From NCBI GenBank assembly GCA_017550145.1, contig JAFZQG010000018.1, positions 1 to 40,812 on the forward strand: 40,812 nucleotides of DNA, in the 5' to 3' direction. Each line of letters opens with the position of its first letter. Position 1 is the first letter of the stretch. The position numbers and the translations under genes were made by a program. Source of the stretch: Erysipelotrichaceae bacterium (lineage in GTDB: Bacteria > Bacillota_I > Bacilli_A > Erysipelotrichales > Erysipelotrichaceae). This document shows, piece after piece, positions 17,288 to 23,906 of this stretch. The notes beneath the pieces are model-generated. The model did not search any database. It had not been told where the DNA came from and saw only the letters and a program-made list of their open reading frames with translations.

Positions 17288-18183
17288 TGGATAAAAAGAA
17301 AACTGCTGCAGTAGTCGGCGTAACCGGTGGTGTTTCATATCTTGTATATAAAAAGATATCCGATGATCTGTTCAAGAGCACATTCTTAAGAAAAGACAAG
17401 GAAGATACTGTTGATCAGAAATATCTCGACTGGCTTTCACAATCTAATATCGATCAGATCAAGGTTGATTCAATTGATGGATTAAAACTCAATGGCTATG
17501 ATATTCACAACCATGATAATGACAATTATATTATTATGGTTCACGGCCTCTGGTCAGGCAAGGCGTTTATGTATCCGCGTGCCTATGAATTCGATCAGCT
17601 GGGATATAATATCTTATTAATTGATCAGAGAAGTGCAGGGGAGTCGGAAGGCGTTTATTATACTTACGGTCAGAAAGAATCTCTGGATATACCGGTATGG
17701 ATCGATTATCTGAATACGAAATATAAAGATATTAAAATCTGTCTTTTCGGTTTATCTATGGGTGCTGTTACAGTAATGATGGCATCGGCAAATTCGTTAC
17801 CGGAAAATGTAAAATGCATTGTTGAAGACTGCGGTTTCTCTTCATTGAAAGAAGAACTTGATCATGTCTTAAAGAAAAACTACAAATTATCTTTTACTGC
17901 TCCGATATTACTGATGATCGAACAGAGAATGAAAAAAGAATTCGGTACCACATTTAAAGACTGTTCACCGAAGAAGTGCCTGGAATCAAATGAAATTCCG
18001 ATTCTGTTTATTCATGGTGAAGCAGATGATTTTGTTCCATTCAAAATGGCGAAGGCATTGTACAATCATAACAAAGGAAGCAAAAAGTTTTATCCGGTAC
18101 CCGAAGCAAATCATACCGAAGCAACAATTGATCCAAATTACTTCGTAAACATCAATGATTTTATAAGTACTCATTTTAACTAA
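17287..18183 (+). CDS. Alpha/beta hydrolase (serine-hydrolase fold), probably membrane-associated
   Basis: A 298-residue alpha/beta hydrolase. The nucleophile elbow is GLSMGA (S157), the acid is D247 or D248 (HGEADDFVP), and the base is H276 (EANHTEA); MVHGLWSG gives the oxyanion region. An N-terminal hydrophobic stretch (about residues 6-22, AAVVGVTGGVSYLVYKK) could be a short membrane anchor. It resembles the broad family of Firmicute hydrolases related to BAAT/acyltransferase or YqkD-like proteins; the substrate is unknown. Translation is coupled to valS (TAATG), so it falls under the Val T-box, an unusual partner since valS is more often followed by folC. Confidence 0.82.
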   Translation: MDKKKTAAVVGVTGGVSYLVYKKISDDLFKSTFLRKDKEDTVDQKYLDWLSQSNIDQIKVDSIDGLKLNGYDIHNHDNDNYIIMVHGLWSGKAFMYPRAYEFDQLGYNILLIDQRSAGESEGVYYTYGQKESLDIPVWIDYLNTKYKDIKICLFGLSMGAVTVMMASANSLPENVKCIVEDCGFSSLKEELDHVLKKNYKLSFTAPILLMIEQRMKKEFGTTFKDCSPKKCLESNEIPILFIHGEADDFVPFKMAKALYNHNKGSKKFYPVPEANHTEATIDPNYFVNINDFISTHFN

Positions 18184-18187
18184 AATA

Positions 18188-18217
18188 TTGTATTCGAGAT
18201 TTTTCTTAATATATAAT
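18188..18217 (+). promoter_or_regulatory. Promoter of the Lys/Ala-rich repeat protein
   Basis: TTGTAT (18188-18193), an 18-base spacer and a perfect TATAAT (18212-18217). The predicted start is near 18224, just before a small hairpin (GAGGT-AAA-ACCTC, 18226-18238) that would sit at the very 5' end of the mRNA and may stabilise it. An AAGGAAGGA Shine-Dalgarno follows. Confidence 0.7.
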
Positions 18218-18270
18218 TAGTTTATGAGGTAAAACCTCTAAAATCATTAAGAAGGAAGGATAAATTAAAA

Positions 18271-18618
18271 ATGGCTGAAAAGAAAGTTGCTAAGGCACCG
18301 GCTAAGAAAGCTGCTCCAGCAAAGAAGGCTCCTGCAAAGAAAGCCGCTCCTGCTAAGAAGGCTGTTACCGCTGCTGCTAAAAAAGTAGTTGCAAAGAAAG
18401 CTTGCGCTGCTAAGAAAGAAGTAGCTAAGAAGGCTACTGCTGCTAAGAAGACTGTTGCTAAGAAAGCTACAGTTGCTAAGAAGGCTGCTGCTACTGCTGT
18501 TAAGAAAGCAGTTGCAAAGAAGGCTCCTGCTAAGAAGGCTGCTCCAGCAAAGAAGGCTCCTGCAAAGAAAGCCGCTCCTGCTAAGAAGGCACCAGCTAAG
18601 AAAGCTGCAAAGAAATAA
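18271..18618 (+). CDS. Histone H1-like Lys/Ala/Pro repeat protein
   Basis: A 115-residue protein built almost only of Ala, Lys, Pro, Val and Thr in short AAKK, PAKK and VAKK repeats, with a single Cys and almost no acidic residues. This composition matches the C-terminal tails of eukaryotic histone H1 and of bacterial H1-like proteins (chlamydial Hc1/Hc2, Bordetella BpH1, AlgP) and of extended HU proteins, which bind DNA or RNA without sequence preference. Here the tail stands alone without an HU or globular domain. A strong promoter, Shine-Dalgarno and terminator make it a real single-gene unit. Nucleoid or ribosome association is inference. A 62-bp internal DNA repeat is recorded separately. 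Confidence 0.8.
   Translation: MAEKKVAKAPAKKAAPAKKAPAKKAAPAKKAVTAAAKKVVAKKACAAKKEVAKKATAAKKTVAKKATVAKKAAATAVKKAVAKKAPAKKAAPAKKAPAKKAAPAKKAPAKKAAKK
18301..18362 (+). repeat. Direct repeat, copy 1 (62 bp, inside the Lys/Ala-rich gene)
   Basis: Positions 18301-18362 match 18529-18590 with one mismatch (base 9, A versus G). Synonymous codon choices, such as the GCC within runs of GCT, are shared, so this is DNA-level duplication rather than just protein repetition. Confidence 0.9.
18529..18590 (+). repeat. Direct repeat, copy 2 (62 bp, inside the Lys/Ala-rich gene)
   Basis: Second copy, 228 bp (76 codons) after the first and in the same reading frame. Recombination between the copies would delete 76 codons without a frameshift, so length variation between strains is expected. 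Confidence 0.9.
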
Positions 18619-18642
18619 GAGGCTCGATGAGCTTCTTTTTTA
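18619..18642 (+). terminator. Terminator after the Lys/Ala-rich gene
   Basis: Stem GAGGCTC / GAGCTTC (one G-U pair) with a GAT loop, followed by six T. It starts on the base after the stop codon. Confidence 0.85.
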
Positions 18643-18671
18643 TTGAAAAATAAAAAGTAAATACATATAAT
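18643..18671 (+). promoter_or_regulatory. Promoter of the thrS T-box transcript
   Basis: TTGAAA (18643-18648), a 17-base spacer and TATAAT (18666-18671): near-consensus sigma-A promoter. Predicted start near 18678. Confidence 0.85.
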
Positions 18672-18677
18672 ATCAGT

Positions 18678-18878
18678 TAGAAACTGTGATTAAGACAAGA
18701 TTACGGATCTAATGTTTAAAGAGAGAATGTGGTCGGTGCAAACATTCAGCAATTTCCGCAGTTACTACTTAGGAGTTTCTCCGCAATGGGAAGACGTCTG
18801 CTCGCGTTAAGAGTTCAAGTAATAAAACAAGGTGGTACCTCGCTTTACAGCGACCTTAGGCCACCTTTTTTGTTTTTC
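18678..18878 (+). promoter_or_regulatory. T-box riboswitch upstream of thrS
   Basis: Shares the arrangement of the valS leader: AGAGA and GGTCGGTG in stem I, a specifier region GTT-ACT-ACT-TAGGAG (ACT = Thr), CTCGCGTTAAGAG in stem III and the T-box AAGGTGGTACC starting at 18829. The terminator pairs AAGGTGG with CCACCTT (18861-18867) and is followed by a T run. Uncharged tRNA-Thr should induce thrS. Confidence 0.95.
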
Positions 18879-18888
18879 AGGAGGAATT

Positions 18889-20640
18889 ATGATCAACATT
18901 AAAGAAGACGAAAAACTGAGTGTTCTGAACCATTCCTGTGCCCATCTTTTGGCTCAGGCTGTCTCACATCTTTATCCGCACGCCAAATTCTGGGTCGGTC
19001 CGGTTATTGAAGATGGATTTTACTATGATATCGATTTAGGTGAAGATTCCATCCATGACGAAGATATCGAACGTCTGGAAAAGGAAATGAAGAAGATCGC
19101 CAAAGACGGTAAGAGAATCGTCAGAAGAGAAATCACCAGAGAAGAAGCTCTGGAGATGTTCAAAGATGATGAATACAAACTTGATCTCATCAACAATATG
19201 GATGATTCAACTGTCATTTCCTGTTATACGCAGGGAGATTTTACCGATTTATGCAGAGGTCCTCATGTCGAATCAGTTAAAGAAATCAAATACTTCAAGC
19301 TTTTAAAATATTCAGGTGCTTACTGGAAGAATGATGCCAAGAACAAGATGCTGCAGCGTATTTACGGTGTCGCTTTCTATAATCAAGAAGATCTCGATAA
19401 CTGTTTGAAAGAAATCGAAGAAGCTAAACAGCGTGATCACCGTAAGATCGGTAAGGAACAGGAACTCTTCATGACTCATGTCTTAGTCGGTTCAGGTATG
19501 CCAATGTGGTTACCTAACGGTGCGATCATCCGTAAGCAGCTGGAAAACTATATTTATGAAAAAGAACAGAAACTCGGTTATGAACACGTTTATACTCCTT
19601 GTGTAGGTACTGTTGATCTTTATAAGACTTCCGGTCACTGGGATCACTATAAAGATAATATGTTCCCGATGATGAAAGTAGATACTGAAGAATTCGTCTT
19701 AAGACCGATGAACTGTCCTCATCATATGCTGATATACAAAAATAAACTTCATTCATACCGTGATCTGCCGGTAAGAATCGGTGAATTTGCAACGGATTTC
19801 CGTTATGAAGCAAGCGGTGCTGTTAAGGGACTTGAAAGAGTAAGATGCATGTGTCAGAACGATGCCCACTTATTCGTAACTCCGGAACAGATCGCTGATG
19901 AATTCAAGAGAGTTGTTACGCTGATTCTTGATGTTTACAGAGATTTCGGTATCAAGAACTATAAATTCAGGCTTTCATTAAGAGATCCTGAAGATAAGGA
20001 AAAATACTTCGACGATGATCAGATGTGGAATGAAGCTGAAGCAAGATTAAGAGATGTCTTGAACAGTTTGGGTGTAGATTATTTTGAAGCAATCGGTGAA
20101 GCTGCATTCTATGGTCCTAAACTCGATGTTGAAGTTAAACCTGCAGTCGGTCCGGAAATCACGCTTTCTACCTGTCAGTTGGACTTCTTATTACCGAGAA
20201 GATTTGAACTGAACTATATCGATTCCAACGGTGAAAAACAGACTCCGGTCGTAATACACCGTGCAATCTTCGGTACTTTCGACAGATTCACGGCTTATCT
20301 GATCGAAGAAACGAAAGGATCATTCCCGACCTGGTTATCTCCAAAACAGGTTGTCGTAATTCCTGTTCATTTCGAAAAACAGATCGATTATGCCTATAAA
20401 GTTGAACAGGCATTAAAAGATGCCGGTGTCAGAGTTCATGTCGATGGACGAAACGAAAAATTAGGCTACCGTATCAGAGAAGCACAGATGAATAAGATTC
20501 CTTATCAGCTGGTAGTAGGTGATAATGAAGTTGAAAACAATACGGTCAATATCCGTAAATACAGTTCTGAAGGATCAGAATCAATGCCTCTTGATGAATT
20601 TGTAGCTAAGATCAAAGACGAAATAATCAACAGAAAATAA
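18889..20640 (+). CDS. thrS: Threonyl-tRNA synthetase lacking the TGS domain
   Basis: A 583-residue class II synthetase for tRNA-Thr. The usual bacterial enzyme is about 640 residues and starts with a TGS domain of about 60 residues; here the protein enters the N2 editing domain almost at once ([10 protein letters not shown] at residue 15). The editing residues are kept: H15, H19, C122 and H126 (DLCRGPHV). The catalytic core has the zinc-site RPMNCPHHM and motif 2 [16 protein letters not shown], and the C-terminal anticodon-binding domain is complete. The start at 18889 is fixed by CAGGAGG and by the T-box terminator directly upstream, so the missing domain is not a mis-called start. Confidence 0.96.
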   Translation: MINIKEDEKLSVLNHSCAHLLAQAVSHLYPHAKFWVGPVIEDGFYYDIDLGEDSIHDEDIERLEKEMKKIAKDGKRIVRREITREEALEMFKDDEYKLDLINNMDDSTVISCYTQGDFTDLCRGPHVESVKEIKYFKLLKYSGAYWKNDAKNKMLQRIYGVAFYNQEDLDNCLKEIEEAKQRDHRKIGKEQELFMTHVLVGSGMPMWLPNGAIIRKQLENYIYEKEQKLGYEHVYTPCVGTVDLYKTSGHWDHYKDNMFPMMKVDTEEFVLRPMNCPHHMLIYKNKLHSYRDLPVRIGEFATDFRYEASGAVKGLERVRCMCQNDAHLFVTPEQIADEFKRVVTLILDVYRDFGIKNYKFRLSLRDPEDKEKYFDDDQMWNEAEARLRDVLNSLGVDYFEAIGEAAFYGPKLDVEVKPAVGPEITLSTCQLDFLLPRRFELNYIDSNGEKQTPVVIHRAIFGTFDRFTAYLIEETKGSFPTWLSPKQVVVIPVHFEKQIDYAYKVEQALKDAGVRVHVDGRNEKLGYRIREAQMNKIPYQLVVGDNEVENNTVNIRKYSSEGSESMPLDEFVAKIKDEIINRK

Positions 20641-20669
20641 ATCCAAGGCTTAAATGCCTTGGATTTTTT
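20640..20669. terminator. Bidirectional terminator between thrS and proS
   Basis: A perfect 10-bp stem (AATCCAAGGC / GCCTTGGATT) around a TTAAAT loop. The plus strand continues with T residues; the minus strand has TTTATTTT. The proS stop codon lies in the loop, so one hairpin serves both convergent genes. Confidence 0.92.
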
Positions 20670-22332
20670 CTAAGAGATCTTCGATTTTTACTTCTTCAAC
20701 TGTATCGGAATTTCGCGGTTTGAATTCTACGATTCCTTCAGTGGCTTTCTTACCGACGGTAATACGGTATGGAATACCGATCAGTTCCGCATCATTGAAT
20801 TTGACACCAGGTCTTTCATCACGGTCATCAAGGATACATTCAATATTGTTAGCGTTGAGTTTATCATATAACTCATTGGCGATCTTGCACTGTGTCTCAT
20901 CTTTAGTTGACATAATGAGAATAATAAATTTGTATGGAGCGATATTATCAGGCCAGATGATTCCTTTCTCATCATGGGACTGTTCGACAATGGCTGCCAT
21001 GGTTCTTCCTAAACCGATACCATATGAGCCCATCCAGACATCCTGAAGTTTATTATCAACATCGGAATACTGCAGATTCATTGCTTTGGAATATTTTGTT
21101 CCGAGTTTGAAGGTATTACCGATTTCGATACCTTTAGTGAATTTAAGAGGTTTTCCACACTGTGGACAGAGATCTCCTTCTTTCGCATTGACGATATCGG
21201 CAACAAGATCATATTTGATATCTTCTGGATTCACATTGATTAGATGATATCCTTTTTTATTAGCGCCACAGCAGAAGTTGGACATTTCCAGAACCTCGTT
21301 GTCAATCACGACCTTGCAGTTGAGTCCTACAGGACCGCAATATCCGGCAACGGCATTAGATGAGACAATCAGTTCATCATTCGCAAAACCGATTTCTGTC
21401 GCATTAAGCAGTTTCTGAACTTTTGTTTCATTGAGTTCTCTTTCACCGTTAATAAAGAAGATAACAAGTTCTCCATCAACGTTCATAATCAATGCTTTAA
21501 CGGTATCTTCAAGTTTGATATTCAGATATTTCGCAACTTCTTCGATACTTTCGCAGTTAGGAGTTTCTACTTCCTGTAATGGAAGTTTTTCTTTATTTTC
21601 ATGTTTTTTAGCTCTGACAACTTTAGCTACTTCCAGATTTGAAGAGAAGTCACAGTCATCGCAATAGATCAGGGTATCTTCACCTAATGGAGCAATAGCC
21701 TGGAATTCTTCGGAGAGAAGTCCGCCCATGATACCTGTATCTGCTTTAACGATTCGATAATCGATGCCCATTTCATCAAATGATTTCTTATAGGCATCAA
21801 ACATCTTCTTATATGAAACATCAAGTCCTTTTTCATCCGCATCGAAAGAGTAGGCATCTTTCATGACGAATTCTTTAACTCTAACTAATCCGAAACGGGC
21901 ACGCGGTTCATCTCTGAACTTGGTCTGGAACTGATAGAGATTGAAAGGCATATTCTTATATGATCTGATCATTGATTTAGCAGCATACGCAAAAAGTTCC
22001 TCATGCGTAGGGCCAAGAACCATATCCTTATCCGTTCTGTCTTTCAGTTTGAAAATCGAAGGACCGAAGCCTTTCATTCTTCCGGAATTCTCATAATATT
22101 CAGCCGCGATTAGTGAAGGCATTTTTACTTCCTGAGCACCGGCTTCGTTCATGTATTTTCTGATAATTGCTTCGATCTTATTCTGAACTCTTAAGCCTAA
22201 AGGCAACATCATATAAACACCGGCTGATGTTTTCTTGATATAACCGGCTTTAACTAACAGATTTCCACTTGCGGAATCTTCATCTCTGGCATCTTCTCTG
22301 AGAGTATAGAAGAACGATTCTTTTAATTTCAT
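20650..22332 (-). CDS. proS: Prolyl-tRNA synthetase (bacterial type)
   Basis: A 560-residue class II synthetase. The N-terminal catalytic part shows FFYTLREDARDEDSASGNLL, the AGVYMMLPLGLRV segment (motif 1 region) and motif 2 FRDEPRARFGLVRVKEFVMKD; the central insertion is the YbaK-like editing (INS) domain that clears Ala-tRNA-Pro (about residues 230-400, with CGPVGL and CCGANKKGYHL); motif 3 is SYGIGLGRTMAA; the anticodon-binding domain ends the protein. Length is typical. It follows rnhC by 33 bases on the same strand and has no T-box, unlike the four other synthetase genes here. Confidence 0.96.
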   Translation of the reverse strand: MKLKESFFYTLREDARDEDSASGNLLVKAGYIKKTSAGVYMMLPLGLRVQNKIEAIIRKYMNEAGAQEVKMPSLIAAEYYENSGRMKGFGPSIFKLKDRTDKDMVLGPTHEELFAYAAKSMIRSYKNMPFNLYQFQTKFRDEPRARFGLVRVKEFVMKDAYSFDADEKGLDVSYKKMFDAYKKSFDEMGIDYRIVKADTGIMGGLLSEEFQAIAPLGEDTLIYCDDCDFSSNLEVAKVVRAKKHENKEKLPLQEVETPNCESIEEVAKYLNIKLEDTVKALIMNVDGELVIFFINGERELNETKVQKLLNATEIGFANDELIVSSNAVAGYCGPVGLNCKVVIDNEVLEMSNFCCGANKKGYHLINVNPEDIKYDLVADIVNAKEGDLCPQCGKPLKFTKGIEIGNTFKLGTKYSKAMNLQYSDVDNKLQDVWMGSYGIGLGRTMAAIVEQSHDEKGIIWPDNIAPYKFIILIMSTKDETQCKIANELYDKLNANNIECILDDRDERPGVKFNDAELIGIPYRITVGKKATEGIVEFKPRNSDTVEEVKIEDLLEKIQGI

Positions 22333-22365
22333 ATAACTTTCCTCACAATCTAAATAATTATAGCA

Positions 22366-23214
22366 TCATCGATAATTATCAAAGTTTTTAAAATGCAGTT
22401 TACCGATATTTTTAAGCTCATTTTTGCCGAATTTATCAATGAAATACTTTATATCATTATCGATGGCTACGGTGTCTGATGAGCCTCTATGGAACGTTAA
22501 ACCGTATTTCTCATTAAGTTTATCCATATATTCCAGAAAAGCATATCTGCTGATCATCGATCCTACTGCTACAGCGGGATATTTCTCTTCGGCTTTAGTT
22601 TCAAAGATCAGTTCATGGTATACATTTTTCTCATTCGCAAGATAACGATAATAATCATCAACAGAACAGAACTGATCTACGTAAGCGGCTTTCGGAATAT
22701 CATAACCTTTATCCAGCATATTCAGATATGCCTTATTGTGCATCTTGGCTTTGATGGCATTAAGATTATCCGTTTCATGTACACGATTATAGGTATTGTT
22801 ATCAAGAATGAGAAGGGAATGTTTAAAGCGGTTTATGAGTTCCGGTCCGATCTTTCTGATAAACCTGTCATCTAGCTGTTTGGAATCGGTAATATGATTT
22901 TCTTCAATAAATGGATAATCGCTTTCTTCGATGATTGCCGCACATACGACAACCGGCCCGAAAACATCTCCGGTTCCGACTTCATCAGAACCTGCCTGTC
23001 TTGATTTTTTTACATCTAAATATGCGGAGGCATAAAAGAAGGCATCATTGCCCTGAAATACTACTTTATTGGATTTATATATGGTGATGGTAAGATCTTC
23101 TTTTTGAATGAATGTATCGACATATTCATTGGGATTATTCTTTATATATTCATTGAATGTTTCCTTGATTTTAGCGATCTTTTCATCATCGAGTTTAAAC
23201 GAAAATGTACTCAT
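22366..23214 (-). CDS. rnhC: Ribonuclease HIII
   Basis: A 282-residue type 2 RNase H that cleaves RNA in RNA-DNA hybrids. The N-terminal about 60 residues form the TBP-like substrate-binding domain; the catalytic domain starts GSDEVGTGDVFGP with D77 and E78, typical of the HIII family (DEVG). A GSMISRYAFLE helix and further acidic residues complete the site. It is divergent from cvpA-mutS2, echoing the rnhC-zapA-cvpA-polX-mutS2 block of B. subtilis, but zapA and polX are absent here. No Shine-Dalgarno precedes the ATG; a TGTTATACT promoter box ends six bases upstream. Confidence 0.94.
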   Translation of the reverse strand: MSTFSFKLDDEKIAKIKETFNEYIKNNPNEYVDTFIQKEDLTITIYKSNKVVFQGNDAFFYASAYLDVKKSRQAGSDEVGTGDVFGPVVVCAAIIEESDYPFIEENHITDSKQLDDRFIRKIGPELINRFKHSLLILDNNTYNRVHETDNLNAIKAKMHNKAYLNMLDKGYDIPKAAYVDQFCSVDDYYRYLANEKNVYHELIFETKAEEKYPAVAVGSMISRYAFLEYMDKLNEKYGLTFHRGSSDTVAIDNDIKYFIDKFGKNELKNIGKLHFKNFDNYR

Positions 23215-23220
23215 ATCATA

Positions 23221-23229
23221 AGTATAACA
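23221..23229 (-). promoter_or_regulatory. Extended -10 promoter of rnhC, leaderless
   Basis: Read on the minus strand, TGTTATACT is a TGn-extended -10 box ending six bases before the rnhC ATG; the predicted +1 is the A of the ATG. It is the same nine bases as the promoter box before the gene at 9585. Confidence 0.5.
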
Positions 23230-23232
23230 AAG

Positions 23233-23261
23233 TTGGTAATTATTTATAATTGCGTTAGAAT
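23233..23261 (+). promoter_or_regulatory. Promoter of cvpA-mutS2-uvrC, leaderless
   Basis: TTGGTA (23233-23238), exactly 17 bases, then TAGAAT (23256-23261). The ATG at 23268 is six bases further on, so transcription should start at the A of the start codon. No Shine-Dalgarno is present. Confidence 0.6.
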
Positions 23262-23267
23262 TTAGTT

Positions 23268-23906
23268 ATGACAATACCTGAGAACTATTTTATTTATATA
23301 TCTATCTTTCTTGTAGCCATATATGTCGTCATGATGATCATCGGATATATGAAAGGTTTTCTTTATGAACTGGTTAACCTTGTCTATACAGCTGCGGCAT
23401 TGGCTCTTGCATATTTTGCAGCACCTGTTTTTTCAGGCTTATATCCGTTGTTCGATATCGGACAGATCGATCCGAAATATGAATTCTTGGCACAGACATT
23501 CAATCTGAATTCCTTATTGAATACCGTAGCATATTTCATTATCATATTCCTTATTCTGAAACTTTTATATATTTTCATATCCTTGCTTCTGAAGTTTATG
23601 AATAAGATTCCTGTAATCGGCAAATTCAATCAGATCCTGGGTGCGGTATTTGGATTCTTTAATGCGACACTTATTATTCTGTCATTATCAATGTTATTAT
23701 CATTGCCGATTATCAAAAACGGAAATGAAATAAGAGAAAAAACATTGTTCAAGTATATCCACCGTTATTCTGACGAGGCTCTTACTTATATAATCAATAA
23801 AATCGGCACATCCAATCTTAAAGGTGAGATCGATAATTTCAATATCAATGATTATCGTGAAGATTTCAAACAGTGGATCATATCTATAAGCAATTCAGAT
23901 GAGTAA
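23268..23906 (+). CDS. cvpA: CvpA family membrane protein
   Basis: A 212-residue inner-membrane protein of the colicin V production (CvpA) family, whose molecular function is still unclear. Four hydrophobic segments are visible at about residues 8-28, 31-55, 80-105 and 118-142, with the family GYMKGFLYELVNLVY element after the first and MNKIPVIGKFNQILGAVFGF before the last. A hydrophilic tail of about 60 residues follows. The gene overlaps mutS2 by eight bases, as commonly found in Firmicutes, suggesting coupled translation. Confidence 0.88.
   Translation: MTIPENYFIYISIFLVAIYVVMMIIGYMKGFLYELVNLVYTAAALALAYFAAPVFSGLYPLFDIGQIDPKYEFLAQTFNLNSLLNTVAYFIIIFLILKLLYIFISLLLKFMNKIPVIGKFNQILGAVFGFFNATLIILSLSMLLSLPIIKNGNEIREKTLFKYIHRYSDEALTYIINKIGTSNLKGEIDNFNINDYREDFKQWIISISNSDE

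Noticed and set aside
18271..18618. CRISPR-like or tandem satellite repeat
   Set aside because: The repetition follows codons of a Lys/Ala/Pro protein in one open frame with promoter, Shine-Dalgarno and terminator; there are no constant repeats with unique spacers.
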